Notes: a model not told the origin generated them from the letters alone. DNA of 64,000 nt from Paenibacillus agricola (GCF_011440305.1 NZ_JAAOIW010000003.1:310001-374000), one strand, 5' to 3'; positions 35,379-43,992 are shown, counted from the stretch's first letter. Program-made: numbers and translations.

Positions 35379-37214
35379 TTAGGTTATCTGCCCCCGCCAA
35401 GGTGACCGGCTTGACGATTTATTGGAGCTCTGGCTTGACCTGCGGCTTTTGGGGAGCGACTGCACTTTTTTAGGAGTTATAGATGGTTTGCTACGATGGG
35501 AGCTGGTGCTTTTCACAGAAGCTTTTTCAGCCTTTTTGGAGACAGCAGCCTTGGGCTCCTCCTCATCGATTTTCCGGTTTAATACCTCTGCCTCAGTTCT
35601 ACTATGGCAGCCACAGCCACAATCTGGCTTTCCATGGATCTGAGGGAAGCCGTAGTAAGGTGCCTGCTGAAAGTGCATAGGATTCATCTGATTCATTGGA
35701 TACATAGAGTACATAGGATTCATCGCACCCATCGTATTCATAGGGTTCATGGCGTCCATAGGATTCATCGCACCCATCGTATTCATAGGATTCATGGCAT
35801 CCATAGGATTCATCGCACCCATCATATTCATAGGATTCATGGCGTCCATAGGATTCATCGCACCCATCATATTCATAGGATTCATGGCGTCCATAGGATT
35901 CATCGCACCCATCGTATTCATAGGGTTGGCAGCTCCCGGATAAATGCTGCTTAAGGTAGCCGCATCCATACCCTGGGCAAAGTTAGGCATCTCGTGGGAT
36001 GGCATAACGATATAATTCATTTCCGGTGGTTGTTGAATAGGATTGGTGTACATATTCGTTCCATACGGGTAAGGCATAACTTGGTTGTGAGCGGACATCG
36101 CAGGTCCTCCGCAGCCGCAATCATGCATAGGGGCCTGCTGTTGGTAGAACGGATACACCTGTGCCTCTGTTGGCGCAAATCCAGCATAAGGCATCGTCTT
36201 AGCGTATGGATCTATGCAAGGGTCGACATGGGGGTAAGAAAGAGGTTCTCCCCACATCGATGGGTCTGGAGCCTGCATGGCATTGTAAGTAAAGGCTTCA
36301 GTCGCAGGCATCTCGAATTGCTGGAACAAATCCATAGAAGGCTGCTGAGCGCCCCAGCTATCCGGTTGTGCATGCTGCATGTATGGCATTTGCATGTGTT
36401 GCATGGGCTGCATGGGCTGCATGTGTTGCATAGGCTGCATGGAATGCATGTGTTGCATAGGCTGCATGGAATGCATGCCTCCCATCTGGCCATCCTCGCA
36501 TGGATAATTAGGCATAGGTGCACTTGGCATCATGGATTGAGGTTGCATAGGAAAGCTGTAGTCCATGTGTTGCTGCATAGGCTCTTGGTATGGTTGATAA
36601 GTGATTTGTACTTGTTCATATTCAATAGTTGGCATAGGTTCTGGGATCGGCATGGGTGCTGGCATCGGAACAGGCATGGGGATGGGTGTATAGGGCGGCA
36701 TAACGGCTTCTTCTTGTTGTTCAGCCTGTGGTTCAGGCATAGCAGGCATCGGTGTCGGCATCGGTGTCGGCATGGGCATGGGTGCCGTATTTGGTTTCCC
36801 ATGAGGGCCTAGTTGGGCAGGATGCTGCATCTCGGAAGTGTCTTGTTGTGCGTTCCCGTGCCCTTGGGCTCCATGTGTTGGTTTTATTTTAGGAATATAC
36901 ACAATTTCGCCCGTCATCAAAATGTTAGGATTTTTCAGTTGTGGATTGGCCGTGATCAGCGTTTGGAGCGGTACATTCCATGCTTTACCTAGCTTCCAAA
37001 GCGTATCGCCCTGCACAACAACATGCTTATGCAAATAATCGGTTGGCGGTATAACGGGGATGGGCGCATTCGGAATTTTCACCTTCATCCCTACTTCAAT
37101 TACATTGGGATCCAAAATTTGCGGATTGCTAGCGATTAGCTTCTCCAGGTCAACATTGTACTTTTTGGCAATTTCAAAAAGCGTATCGCCACTTTTAACC
37201 ATATGAATTTTCAA
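35379..37214 (-). CDS. SafA-like LysM spore coat morphogenetic protein with Met/Pro/His repeats
   Basis: The 611-residue protein starts MKIHMVKSGDTLFEIAKKYN. Two LysM domains (about 2-47 and 58-105) target peptidoglycan or the spore cortex. The middle is very rich in Met, Pro, Gln and His (short PMPTPMP and MQPMQHM repeats at about 150-320), then a tandem 15-residue NPMNTMGAMNPMDAM repeat. The C-terminus is Ser/Lys-rich, and two CGCG motifs are present. LysM plus low-complexity tail and its place next to bofC suggest the coat/cortex organiser SafA. The start is TTG, with GAGGAGG 7 bases upstream. A longer reading begins at an upstream Met without such a site. Identity with SafA is by LysM pattern and position, since the tail is not alignable by eye. 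Confidence 0.75.
   Translation of the reverse strand: MKIHMVKSGDTLFEIAKKYNVDLEKLIASNPQILDPNVIEVGMKVKIPNAPIPVIPPTDYLHKHVVVQGDTLWKLGKAWNVPLQTLITANPQLKNPNILMTGEIVYIPKIKPTHGAQGHGNAQQDTSEMQHPAQLGPHGKPNTAPMPMPTPMPTPMPAMPEPQAEQQEEAVMPPYTPIPMPVPMPAPMPIPEPMPTIEYEQVQITYQPYQEPMQQHMDYSFPMQPQSMMPSAPMPNYPCEDGQMGGMHSMQPMQHMHSMQPMQHMQPMQPMQHMQMPYMQHAQPDSWGAQQPSMDLFQQFEMPATEAFTYNAMQAPDPSMWGEPLSYPHVDPCIDPYAKTMPYAGFAPTEAQVYPFYQQQAPMHDCGCGGPAMSAHNQVMPYPYGTNMYTNPIQQPPEMNYIVMPSHEMPNFAQGMDAATLSSIYPGAANPMNTMGAMNPMDAMNPMNMMGAMNPMDAMNPMNMMGAMNPMDAMNPMNTMGAMNPMDAMNPMNTMGAMNPMYSMYPMNQMNPMHFQQAPYYGFPQIHGKPDCGCGCHSRTEAEVLNRKIDEEEPKAAVSKKAEKASVKSTSSHRSKPSITPKKVQSLPKSRRSSQSSNKSSSRSPWRGQIT
35713..35937 (-). repeat. 45-bp tandem repeat inside the safA-like gene
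   Basis: Five consecutive 45-base units (35713, 35758, 35803, 35848 and 35893 onwards) encode a 15-residue NPMNTMGAMNPMDAM-type unit with near-identical DNA. The last unit diverges at its end. Copy number is likely variable between strains. Confidence 0.9.
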
Positions 37215-37276
37215 ATCAAAAACCTCCTCGGCATGATCCTGATAGCCACTCACGCGCTAAATTAAAATGACCTTAC

Positions 37277-37304
37277 AGTTTATGCAGCAAGGTAGGCATT
37301 TGAC
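37277..37304 (-). promoter_or_regulatory. Possible sigma-E-type promoter of the safA-like gene
   Basis: On the minus strand GTCAAAT at 37298-37304 and CATAAACT at 37277-37284 are 13 bases apart, resembling sigma-E promoters, about 60 bases ahead of the TTG start. B. subtilis safA is a sigma-E gene. Confidence 0.35.
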
Positions 37305-37402
37305 CATCATCTTGCGAAAATTTAATTCTTTGCCCAGCGCGGCACAAAGCGAGCCAAGAAGCCGCAGTGCACGGGTGTTTGCTAAATCGTTGATGGAACA
37401 AC

Positions 37403-37455
37403 AAAAAAACGGGAGCTAACCGCGGCACTTGAATCAAGTCCGTAGTAGCTTCCCG
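37403..37455 (-). terminator. Intrinsic terminator of the hom-thrB-pheA-ilvE operon
   Basis: On the minus strand GCGGGAAGCTA pairs with TTAGCTCCCG across an inner ACTTGATTCAAGT hairpin, followed by TTTTTTT, just downstream of ilvE. Confidence 0.85.
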
Positions 37456-37483
37456 CTTGGGGCCAAGCAGAAGCAGCTTCCGC

Positions 37484-38362
37484 TTATTCGTTAATTTTTA
37501 CACCGTCGATATCAACCAGCTTGCGGAATTCCTTCAGCAAATGGGTCGTAATAGGACCTGCTTTGCCTTCCCCAATCGTTCTCGCATCCACTTCGCGAAC
37601 AGCGATAACTTCAGCTGCCGTACCTGTAAAGAACACCTCATCGGCCACATAAACATCATGCAACGTAAACGGTTCTTCTTTAACCTTATAGCCAACCTTT
37701 TCGCAAATCTCGATAATTGCTGCACGGGTGATGCCTTCAAGAGCACCACAATAGCAAGGAGGAGTAAAAACAACACCTCTTTTGATAATAAAAATATTAT
37801 CCGAGGAACCTTCTGCTACATACCCCTGTGAATTCAGCATAATCGCTTCGCCCACACCAGCCAGGTTAGCTTGAATTTTAACCAATATATTATTTAAGTA
37901 ATTTAAAGACTTGATCTTAGGGTTCAAAGCATCCGGCACATTGCGACGGGTTGAGACCGAAACGGTTTTTAGCCCATTGATATAAGCTTCCTCCGGATAA
38001 ATCGACAATTGCTCTACGATAATAATGATATTCGCTTTTGGCGAACGGCGCGGGTCCAAACCAAGGTCACCAGGACCACGAGATACGACCAAACGGATGT
38101 AGCCGTTAGCAAGCTCGTTTTTGCGAATCGTTTCAACCAATACCTGCTGCATTTCTTCTTGCGAAATCGGGATTTCAAGCATTATCGATTTGGCGGAGTC
38201 ATACAAACGGTCTAAATGCTCTTTGCATTTAAAAATATTGCCGTTATACAGCCGAATTCCTTCAAAAATTCCGTCGCCATACAAAAAACCATGGTCATAT
38301 ACGGAAACTGTTGCATCTTCCTTGCTTACATATTTGCCGTTTAAATAAATCACTTGTGCCAT
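37484..38362 (-). CDS. ilvE: Branched-chain amino acid aminotransferase
   Basis: This PLP enzyme of fold type IV interconverts Leu, Ile and Val and their 2-keto acids. The 292 residues include YLNGKYVSKEDATVSVYDHG at the start, GDGIFEGIRLYNG, LVVSRGPGDLGLDPRR near 95-110 and KSLNYLNNILVKI near 150, which holds the PLP lysine. GEAIMLNSQGYVAEGSSDN is the signature of the family. D-amino-acid transaminases share the fold. The EGSSDNIF and GITRAAI segments favour IlvE. GGAGGTG lies 13 bases before the ATG, inside the pheA 3' end. Confidence 0.92.
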   Translation of the reverse strand: MAQVIYLNGKYVSKEDATVSVYDHGFLYGDGIFEGIRLYNGNIFKCKEHLDRLYDSAKSIMLEIPISQEEMQQVLVETIRKNELANGYIRLVVSRGPGDLGLDPRRSPKANIIIIVEQLSIYPEEAYINGLKTVSVSTRRNVPDALNPKIKSLNYLNNILVKIQANLAGVGEAIMLNSQGYVAEGSSDNIFIIKRGVVFTPPCYCGALEGITRAAIIEICEKVGYKVKEEPFTLHDVYVADEVFFTGTAAEVIAVREVDARTIGEGKAGPITTHLLKEFRKLVDIDGVKINE

Positions 38363-38370
38363 AACAACAA

Positions 38371-39249
38371 TTACACCTCCGAGTGTACGGGTTTATAAGA
38401 ATAGGTAGGATAACAGCCCAAGATGCGAACCTGGCAGCCGATCGCCTGAATTTCCTGAATGGCTGAGGGCAGCAAGACCGAATCCAATGAGGCTTCAATA
38501 TCAATATAAAAATAGTAATTGCCCAGCTTTTTCTTCGTTGGCCTGGATTCGATCTTGGATAGGTTAATCCTTCGCCAAGCAAAGGCCGAAAGCACCTGGT
38601 GAAGCGCACCCGGGTAATCCTCTGGCAGTGTCACCAGAATGGTTGTTTTGTCGGACCGGTAATTGTTTTTCAGTTGGATAGGAGCCTGTCCTACCAGCAC
38701 AAAGCGCGTAAAGTTTTCCTGGTGGTCCTGCACGTCCCGCGCCCAGGTATCCAGGTTATACAAGGCTCCGGCAGAACGTGGAGCCAGTGCTGCCACATCG
38801 GCTCGGCCCAGCTCTTGGACAAGCCTTGCTGCCTCACCGTTGCTGCTCACTTGCTCAAGCTCGACATGGGGCAAATGCTGCCTTAGGAACTTGCGGCATT
38901 GGGTTAGCGTTACACTGTGGGAAACAATCTTCCGCAGCCTGCTGCAGCCTTCCGCAAGCGTCGCCCCTGGTGATCCTAACGCCATCAGCTGGATTGAAAT
39001 CGGGTAAATCCATTCTGCCTGCATCGGAAGGTCAACCTCGTGGACCAGCCAATCCAAATGCAGGCTGACCGAACCATCAAACGTATTCTCGATCGGTATT
39101 ACACTATAGTCGGTGAGTCCGTTAACCGTTGACATAAACACTTCGTCAATTAGTTTGCAATGGACGTATTCATAGTCGCCATCGTCCAAAAAATGGCGCG
39201 TCGATTCCTCGGTATACGTGCCTGGACCCAAAAGTGCTATTCGCTTCAT
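38371..39249 (-). CDS. pheA: Prephenate dehydratase
   Basis: This enzyme makes phenylpyruvate from prephenate for phenylalanine synthesis. The 292-residue protein has a catalytic domain with IPIENTFDGSVSLHLDWL near residues 52-69 and the NFTRFVLVG signature near 180. The regulatory ACT domain follows with INLSKIESRPTKKKLGNYYFYID, the Phe-sensing segment. Its start overlaps the thrB stop by 4 bases (ATGA). The ending provides the ribosome binding site of ilvE. The region is a biosynthetic operon whose first gene is an ACT-domain regulator. Confidence 0.95.
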   Translation of the reverse strand: MKRIALLGPGTYTEESTRHFLDDGDYEYVHCKLIDEVFMSTVNGLTDYSVIPIENTFDGSVSLHLDWLVHEVDLPMQAEWIYPISIQLMALGSPGATLAEGCSRLRKIVSHSVTLTQCRKFLRQHLPHVELEQVSSNGEAARLVQELGRADVAALAPRSAGALYNLDTWARDVQDHQENFTRFVLVGQAPIQLKNNYRSDKTTILVTLPEDYPGALHQVLSAFAWRRINLSKIESRPTKKKLGNYYFYIDIEASLDSVLLPSAIQEIQAIGCQVRILGCYPTYSYKPVHSEV

Positions 39250-40220
39250 GCGCGAACGTCTCCTTTGATGTTTTCAAATAATGTACACCCTTCATCCAAG
39301 TGTGTCAACACCTGCACGCCACTGAGCGCCGGCTGTAGCCACATCAGCGTCGCTTCGATCCCAGCAGCCTGCAACGTGCCCTGCAGGAAGCCCTCCAGCT
39401 CCGCCTTGCGGGAGCTGGACCGATCCACGAGCGCGAGCATCGTCGGACCCGCGCCGCTTAAGGCAACGCCAAGCGCGCCATGGTCCGTCGCTTCGGCGAG
39501 GATCTGCTCAAGCCCCGGCACCAGCGGGGCGCGGTAAGGCTGATGCAGCGCGTCCTTCATCGCGAGCGGGATCATGTCGAGCCGCCCGGTGCAGAGGGCC
39601 GCTACAAGCACGGACGAATGCCCCACGTTGAAAACGGCATTCGCCAGGCTTTGCTCGCGCGGCAGGACATGCCGTGCCTTCTCGGTTGACAGCTGGAAGT
39701 GGGGAATCGCCACCAGCACTTCCAGCTGCTCATTCGGCTCGACGCGGATATATTCCGCGCGATTGCCGTCCCAGAAGGCGACGACGAGGCCGCCGAATAA
39801 CGAAGCCCCGACATTGTCGGGGTGGTCTTCAAGCGCTGTTGCCATTTGAAACAGCGTGTCGTCGGACAAGGGGCTGCCGATCAAAGCATTGGCTGCCGCC
39901 AAGCCGCCTACAATTGCGGCTGCGCTACTGCCAAGCCCGCGGGTCAGTGGAACATCGCTGTACATCGAGATTTCAAGCTCTGGGTGCTGCACACCTGCTT
40001 TATCAAAAACTAGCTGGGCAACCTCATAAATCAGGTTGGTTTTATCCTGGGGCAAGCCATCCATGCCATCACTTAATAAATGAATGCGGGTTTCTGCTGC
40101 TGTACTCATCTCTATCCATGTGAAAAGATCCAGTGCCATACCCAGCGTATCAAATCCAGGCCCCAGATTGGCCGTACTTCCCGGCACCTTGACGCGCACT
40201 TTATCGCTGTTTATACCCAT
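39246..40220 (-). CDS. thrB: Homoserine kinase
   Basis: This GHMP kinase phosphorylates homoserine in threonine synthesis. The 324-residue protein has the conserved VKVPGSTANLGPGFDTLGMAL at the N-terminus, the GHMP ATP loop PLTRGLGSSAAAIVGG near 91-106 and GVALSGAGPTMLALV near 260-275. AAGGAG lies 7 bases before the ATG. The stretch 39290-39880 has much higher GC than its flanks (three 60-base lines counted by hand gave 68-70 percent, against about 40 percent in hom). hom lies upstream and pheA downstream. Confidence 0.95.
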   Translation of the reverse strand: MGINSDKVRVKVPGSTANLGPGFDTLGMALDLFTWIEMSTAAETRIHLLSDGMDGLPQDKTNLIYEVAQLVFDKAGVQHPELEISMYSDVPLTRGLGSSAAAIVGGLAAANALIGSPLSDDTLFQMATALEDHPDNVGASLFGGLVVAFWDGNRAEYIRVEPNEQLEVLVAIPHFQLSTEKARHVLPREQSLANAVFNVGHSSVLVAALCTGRLDMIPLAMKDALHQPYRAPLVPGLEQILAEATDHGALGVALSGAGPTMLALVDRSSSRKAELEGFLQGTLQAAGIEATLMWLQPALSGVQVLTHLDEGCTLFENIKGDVRA

Positions 40221-40249
40221 CGTATGACTCCTTTTGACTTTAGCATGAA

Positions 40250-40291
40250 TTAGCTTGATTTAGTCTGGATTTAGCTTATTTTAGTTTGGAT
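40250..40291. repeat. Imperfect 21-bp tandem duplication between hom and thrB
   Basis: TTAGCTTGATTTAGTCTGGA and TTAGCTTATTTTAGTTTGGA follow each other with 17 of 20 identical bases. It lies between the hom stop and the thrB start. Confidence 0.7.
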
Positions 40292-40304
40292 TTGCTGCTT
40301 GAAA

Positions 40305-41591
40305 TTAACCTTCTACGCGGTATACGCTTTTCACGGCATGGACAACTTCCAAATCCCCAAATTGCTTTAACACCTTTTTCATTGCAGCTTGATTCGCATC
40401 ATGTGTAATAATAATAATCTCCGCATTGGGATTGGTTTCATTGGGGTGCTGCAGCACCGACTCCAAACTAACCTCGTGCTCGGCAAAAACCTGTGTAATT
40501 TTCGCAAGGACACCAGCTTTATCCTGCACATGCAGCAAAATAAAGTTTTTCGATACAATCTGTTCATCGGTTTTCAGCTTCTTTTCTTTATAAGGAGCAA
40601 AGGCGCGTTGCCCATTAATGCCCAGCTTCAAATTGCGAACAACCGCGACTAGGTCTGCCACAATGGAGGTTGCTGTAGGCATGCCGCCTGCTCCAGGACC
40701 GTAAAACATCGTTTCCCCAACTGCTTCGCCGTACACATAAACCGCATTAAAAACTCCGTTTACGGATGCTAATGGATGGGACTTCTTCACCATGGTTGGC
40801 TGTACACTGATGCTGATATGCTCATCCTGGCGCTCAGCAATTCCTAGAAGCTTCACTTCATAACCAAGCTGCTTGCCATAATTGATATCTTCTTTAGATA
40901 CTTGGCTAATTCCACGCACCTCAACATCGCTTAAGGAAATATTGGCATGAAAGCCAAGTGTGCCGAGAATGGTCATTTTGCGCGCTGCGTCAAAGCCCTC
41001 AACATCAGAAGTTGGATCGGATTCAGCATAGCCAAGCTCCTGTGCTTCCTTCAGGACATCTCCATAAGCCGCACCCTCCTGGCTCATTTTCGAAAGAATA
41101 TAGTTGGTAGTCCCGTTAACAATCCCCATAATCTTCGTAATCCGGTCAGACGAGAAGCCTTCCACCAGCGTCCGGATAATGGGGATACCACCTGCTACAC
41201 TTGCTTCATACAGCACATCACAGCCTTTTTCAGCAGCTTTCGCTAATATTTCCGGTCCATGTAGCGCCATTAAATCCTTATTCGCCGTAATGATATGCTT
41301 GCCTCTATCCAATGCCTCGAGTATATAGGATTTCGCCAGCTCGATGCCACCCATCACTTCAATAATAATATCTATTTCCGGATTTTCAATAACGTCACGA
41401 GGATCTTCTGTCAGCTTATCAGCGTCAACCTCCACGCCCCGATTTTTACTTTTGTCTTGGACGAGAATTTGGGCAATCTCGATAGAAGCTCCAGTCTGGC
41501 TAAGCAGATCCTGCTGATGTCCTTCTACAATCCGGACAACACCTGCTCCCACAGTCCCTAGTCCTAACAAGCCCACTTTAATTGGTTTCAT
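40305..41591 (-). CDS. hom: Homoserine dehydrogenase
   Basis: The enzyme reduces aspartate semialdehyde to homoserine with NAD(P)H. The 428-residue protein starts MKPIKVGLLGLGTVGAGV with the nucleotide-binding GLGTVG loop. It has ITANKDLMALHG near 105, GIPIIRTLVEGF near 140 and the catalytic-region GIVNGTTNYIL near 165. The C-terminal ACT domain (about 345-428) starts around ILLHVQDKAGVLAKI and suggests feedback regulation by threonine. I chose the ATG after GAGGAGG. A longer reading lacks this site. Confidence 0.96.
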   Translation of the reverse strand: MKPIKVGLLGLGTVGAGVVRIVEGHQQDLLSQTGASIEIAQILVQDKSKNRGVEVDADKLTEDPRDVIENPEIDIIIEVMGGIELAKSYILEALDRGKHIITANKDLMALHGPEILAKAAEKGCDVLYEASVAGGIPIIRTLVEGFSSDRITKIMGIVNGTTNYILSKMSQEGAAYGDVLKEAQELGYAESDPTSDVEGFDAARKMTILGTLGFHANISLSDVEVRGISQVSKEDINYGKQLGYEVKLLGIAERQDEHISISVQPTMVKKSHPLASVNGVFNAVYVYGEAVGETMFYGPGAGGMPTATSIVADLVAVVRNLKLGINGQRAFAPYKEKKLKTDEQIVSKNFILLHVQDKAGVLAKITQVFAEHEVSLESVLQHPNETNPNAEIIIITHDANQAAMKKVLKQFGDLEVVHAVKSVYRVEG

Positions 41592-41646
41592 ATGTTTTCC
41601 TCCTCTTGGTATCACGATATCCATTTCCTCATTGGACCCAAACTAG

Positions 41647-42120
41647 CTAGCCCTGCCCAATCAATGTAGCCCGGCTTACACCATCCTGCTCAGTTAGTCT
41701 TTCCAACAGGAAAGCTACATTCTCCCCCATTAAAGAGGTTTCTACAGAAATAATCACGTTAGCTATTCCTTGTAAGGGAATGGTTTGGTGTATGGTCAAT
41801 ACATTGCCCTCTAGCTCTGCAATCATGCCGAGCACTTTTGACAATATCCCCGACCGGTGCTCAAGATCCATAGAAATCGTCACGATTCGTTCGCGGTCCA
41901 GCTTGCTTAATGGAAAGATCCCATCCTTATACTTATAAAAAGCGCTTCGACTCAGCTGGACCAACTCTACAGCCTCATGGATGGTCCTTACATCACCGCG
42001 CACAAGCAGCTCCTTCGCATGGACGGTTTTGACCAAAGCCTCAGGCAAAATATCTTCTCTAACTAAATAGTAGCGCTCGATAGTACCTGGCTTACTTTCA
42101 GCAGCTTTTTTATTCGGCAT
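41647..42120 (-). CDS. ACT domain-containing protein (PheB-like)
   Basis: The 157-residue protein resembles B. subtilis PheB (UPF0735): RYYLVREDILPEAL, then VQLSRSAFYKYKDGIFPL (a helix-turn-helix-like segment near residues 55-72) and a C-terminal ACT domain. ACT domains bind amino acids, so it probably senses one, but its exact role is unknown. The start ATG gives MPNKKAAESKP, and GGAGTGG lies 7 bases upstream. It is first of the operon with hom, thrB, pheA and ilvE, 55 bases before hom, and has a sigma-A promoter at 42164-42192. Confidence 0.88.
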   Translation of the reverse strand: MPNKKAAESKPGTIERYYLVREDILPEALVKTVHAKELLVRGDVRTIHEAVELVQLSRSAFYKYKDGIFPLSKLDRERIVTISMDLEHRSGILSKVLGMIAELEGNVLTIHQTIPLQGIANVIISVETSLMGENVAFLLERLTEQDGVSRATLIGQG

Positions 42121-42163
42121 CCATAATCCACTCCAAGTAGACGATTGTTTCCACCTAGTGGAC

Positions 42164-42192
42164 ATTATATCGAAATTAGACCGAACAGGCAA
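42164..42192 (-). promoter_or_regulatory. Sigma-A promoter of the ACT-hom-thrB-pheA-ilvE operon
   Basis: On the minus strand, TTGCCT at 42187-42192 and TATAAT at 42164-42169 are 17 bases apart. A small inverted repeat CCAC-CTA-GTGG at 42151-42161 lies just downstream at about +1, a possible operator. Confidence 0.75.
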
Positions 42193-42317
42193 GGGGCATT
42201 TATGTATCTTTGTACAAGTAGCTGGTTTTACTTGACCTGTTTGAGCAACTGCACCTTTCTTAATTCCGTACATTCATGGTAAAGTGAAACCAAATGTTGA
42301 TACAAAGGAGCCCTTCC

Positions 42318-42821
42318 ATGATTCGAGCACGCATTATGGCGACCGCCATGCTATTTCACAATAACGAGCTGTTGATGATGAAAAGGTCGCCTACTCGGAC
42401 ACTAAGCCCTGGCATGTGGGCGGCGGTAGGCGGCCATGTCGAGCCTGCGGAAATTAGTTCTCCGCGAAATGCCTGCCTGCGTGAAATTTACGAAGAAACC
42501 GGTCTGCTGGAAGAAGATATTATCGATTTAAAGCTGCAATATATTTTATTGCGCTTGAACCAGCAGGAGGTTCGCCAGCAGTTTATTTATACAGCGCAAA
42601 CCACGCGCAAGGATGTCCTGCAAACCGAAGAGGGCGACCTGTATTGGATTCCCCGCGACCAGGTGCTACAGCGTGACATCCCATTTATTTATCATAGCTT
42701 GCTTGAGCATTATTTTCTCCACGGCTCGGCGGAACATATTTGGGTCGGCACAGCAGGCTATAACCAGCAGGCCGAGCCAGAGGTGCATTGGACCGCTTTG
42801 GTAGATCCAGAGATGAAGTAA
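42318..42821 (+). CDS. NUDIX hydrolase
   Basis: The 167-residue protein has one Nudix box at about residues 38-62: GGHVEPAE, then ISSPRNACL, then REIYEETGL. Compared with the consensus GX5EX7REUXEEXGU, two extra residues lie between the first E and RE, a variant seen in some 8-oxo-dGTP/MutT-like proteins. The start is the ATG with AAAGGAG 7 bases upstream. It is a single plus-strand gene followed by a strong terminator at 42830-42877. The substrate is not predictable. Confidence 0.85.
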   Translation: MIRARIMATAMLFHNNELLMMKRSPTRTLSPGMWAAVGGHVEPAEISSPRNACLREIYEETGLLEEDIIDLKLQYILLRLNQQEVRQQFIYTAQTTRKDVLQTEEGDLYWIPRDQVLQRDIPFIYHSLLEHYFLHGSAEHIWVGTAGYNQQAEPEVHWTALVDPEMK

Positions 42822-42829
42822 ATACCATG

Positions 42830-42877
42830 CCAAATAACCTCCATCCCACTTAAATAGTGGACAAGGAGGTTATTTGG
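42830..42877 (+). terminator. Intrinsic terminator of the Nudix gene
   Basis: A perfect 13-bp stem CCAAATAACCTCC/GGAGGTTATTTGG contains an inner CCACT/AGTGG hairpin and is followed by TTTAT. Confidence 0.75.
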
Positions 42878-42948
42878 TTTATCATTCGGGGCAAACTCAT
42901 AAAGTCATACCTTATAGCTGCAAATCTCCATCATAGATGGTATGATAG

Positions 42949-43992
42949 CTACTTGCTTGGGCGAAGCTCGCTACGTTTGCTCAAGTCACGCCATTTCTCC
43001 AGTATCTTAAATGCTTCTTTACGTTGCAGCAGCGAGCGTGCTAGCTGAAAGCCTTCCTCATACGAGCCTACTTTATCAAACCAGTACAGGCGAAGCCCTG
43101 CGTTAAAGACCACATGCTCTCGTTCGTTGTGTATCTCATCCGAATCATCCCCTTCAATCACCCGTTGTAATAAACGAATTTGCTCATCCTTGCCACACTT
43201 CTCCAGCGGCTCGCCTCGAAACCCAAAGGTAAGAGGATCAATACTGTTGGATTCATCGCCCCATGGCGTCACCTTGCGAATCGAGCTGCTTTTATAAATC
43301 GGCAAATCCTCAGAGCCATCGATACCTTGTACGATATAAGCAGTGTCAAACCCGGAGCGTGGCAGCAACTGAATCAAATGATCCATCATTGTTTTTTGGC
43401 TAACACCGATAATCATATTATGGGAGTGAACCGGGTTAATTACTTTTTCCACGGTATTAAAAAAAGTACCAAGCCCCATCTGCTCCCGCACCTGCCGAAC
43501 ATGGGCAAAAGGCGGGCAAATCTGGTCCGTCCAAATAAAACCGATGTTCACGCCGAGGAAATTTTTTTCCCATTCCTTTGTTTCTATATCCATCTCGATG
43601 CCTAGCCCCTCTAGCAATTCCTTCAAAGATACACCCGTTTGGAGCGGAAAAGATTCGCTGCCATGCAGTACTTGCGGGAATCCCACAGAGGCAATCAGTA
43701 GACTAACCGGAATTGTCACGGGAAAATAATGCCTGCCTTCATAAGGTCCCGCACAATTTAAGGAGTTGGAGAAAGAACGGTAAGGCAGCGAATATTTACG
43801 GAATACATCGATAAAACCCATCATTTCTTCATCCGCTTCGCCCTTCATCCGCATCGCAGTTAGAAATGTCGCTGTTTGTGTATCCGTCGATTCGCCACGA
43901 GCAATGGTATGAGCCACAGCAACTGCCTCATCATAAGTCAGATCACGCGATCCCGTTTTACCAGCTCCAATCACTTTGATCCATTGCTTCAT
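42949..43992 (-). CDS. Anthranilate phosphoribosyltransferase-like (TrpD2/YbiB-like) protein
   Basis: The 347-residue protein has the glycosyltransferase family 3 fold: an N-terminal helical domain (DLTYDEAVAVAHTIARGES near 17-35, matching TrpD), then a nucleotide-binding core. The key TrpD motifs are changed. The GTGGD loop is replaced by CAGPYEG (80-86), and the KHGNRSVSSKSGSAD segment by LHGSESFPLQTGVS (99-112). PYEGRHYFP recalls the YNGAR segment of TrpD2/YbiB proteins, which bind nucleic acid and are not known to make Trp. The start ATG follows GAGGAG. It stands alone with a sigma-A promoter and a putative nitrogen operator at 44135-44151 upstream. Its real function is unknown. Confidence 0.75.
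   Translation of the reverse strand: MKQWIKVIGAGKTGSRDLTYDEAVAVAHTIARGESTDTQTATFLTAMRMKGEADEEMMGFIDVFRKYSLPYRSFSNSLNCAGPYEGRHYFPVTIPVSLLIASVGFPQVLHGSESFPLQTGVSLKELLEGLGIEMDIETKEWEKNFLGVNIGFIWTDQICPPFAHVRQVREQMGLGTFFNTVEKVINPVHSHNMIIGVSQKTMMDHLIQLLPRSGFDTAYIVQGIDGSEDLPIYKSSSIRKVTPWGDESNSIDPLTFGFRGEPLEKCGKDEQIRLLQRVIEGDDSDEIHNEREHVVFNAGLRLYWFDKVGSYEEGFQLARSLLQRKEAFKILEKWRDLSKRSELRPSK

Noticed and set aside
35713-35937. Regular repeats that could suggest a CRISPR array
   Set aside because: The 45-bp units are directly adjacent without unique spacers and encode amino-acid repeats in frame with the coat protein.
35604-36812. Long plus-strand reading frames with His/Arg-rich repeats
   Set aside because: They are antisense to the repetitive safA-like gene. 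The repeats arise from its 45-bp and Met/His codon pattern, and they have no ribosome binding site or known motif.
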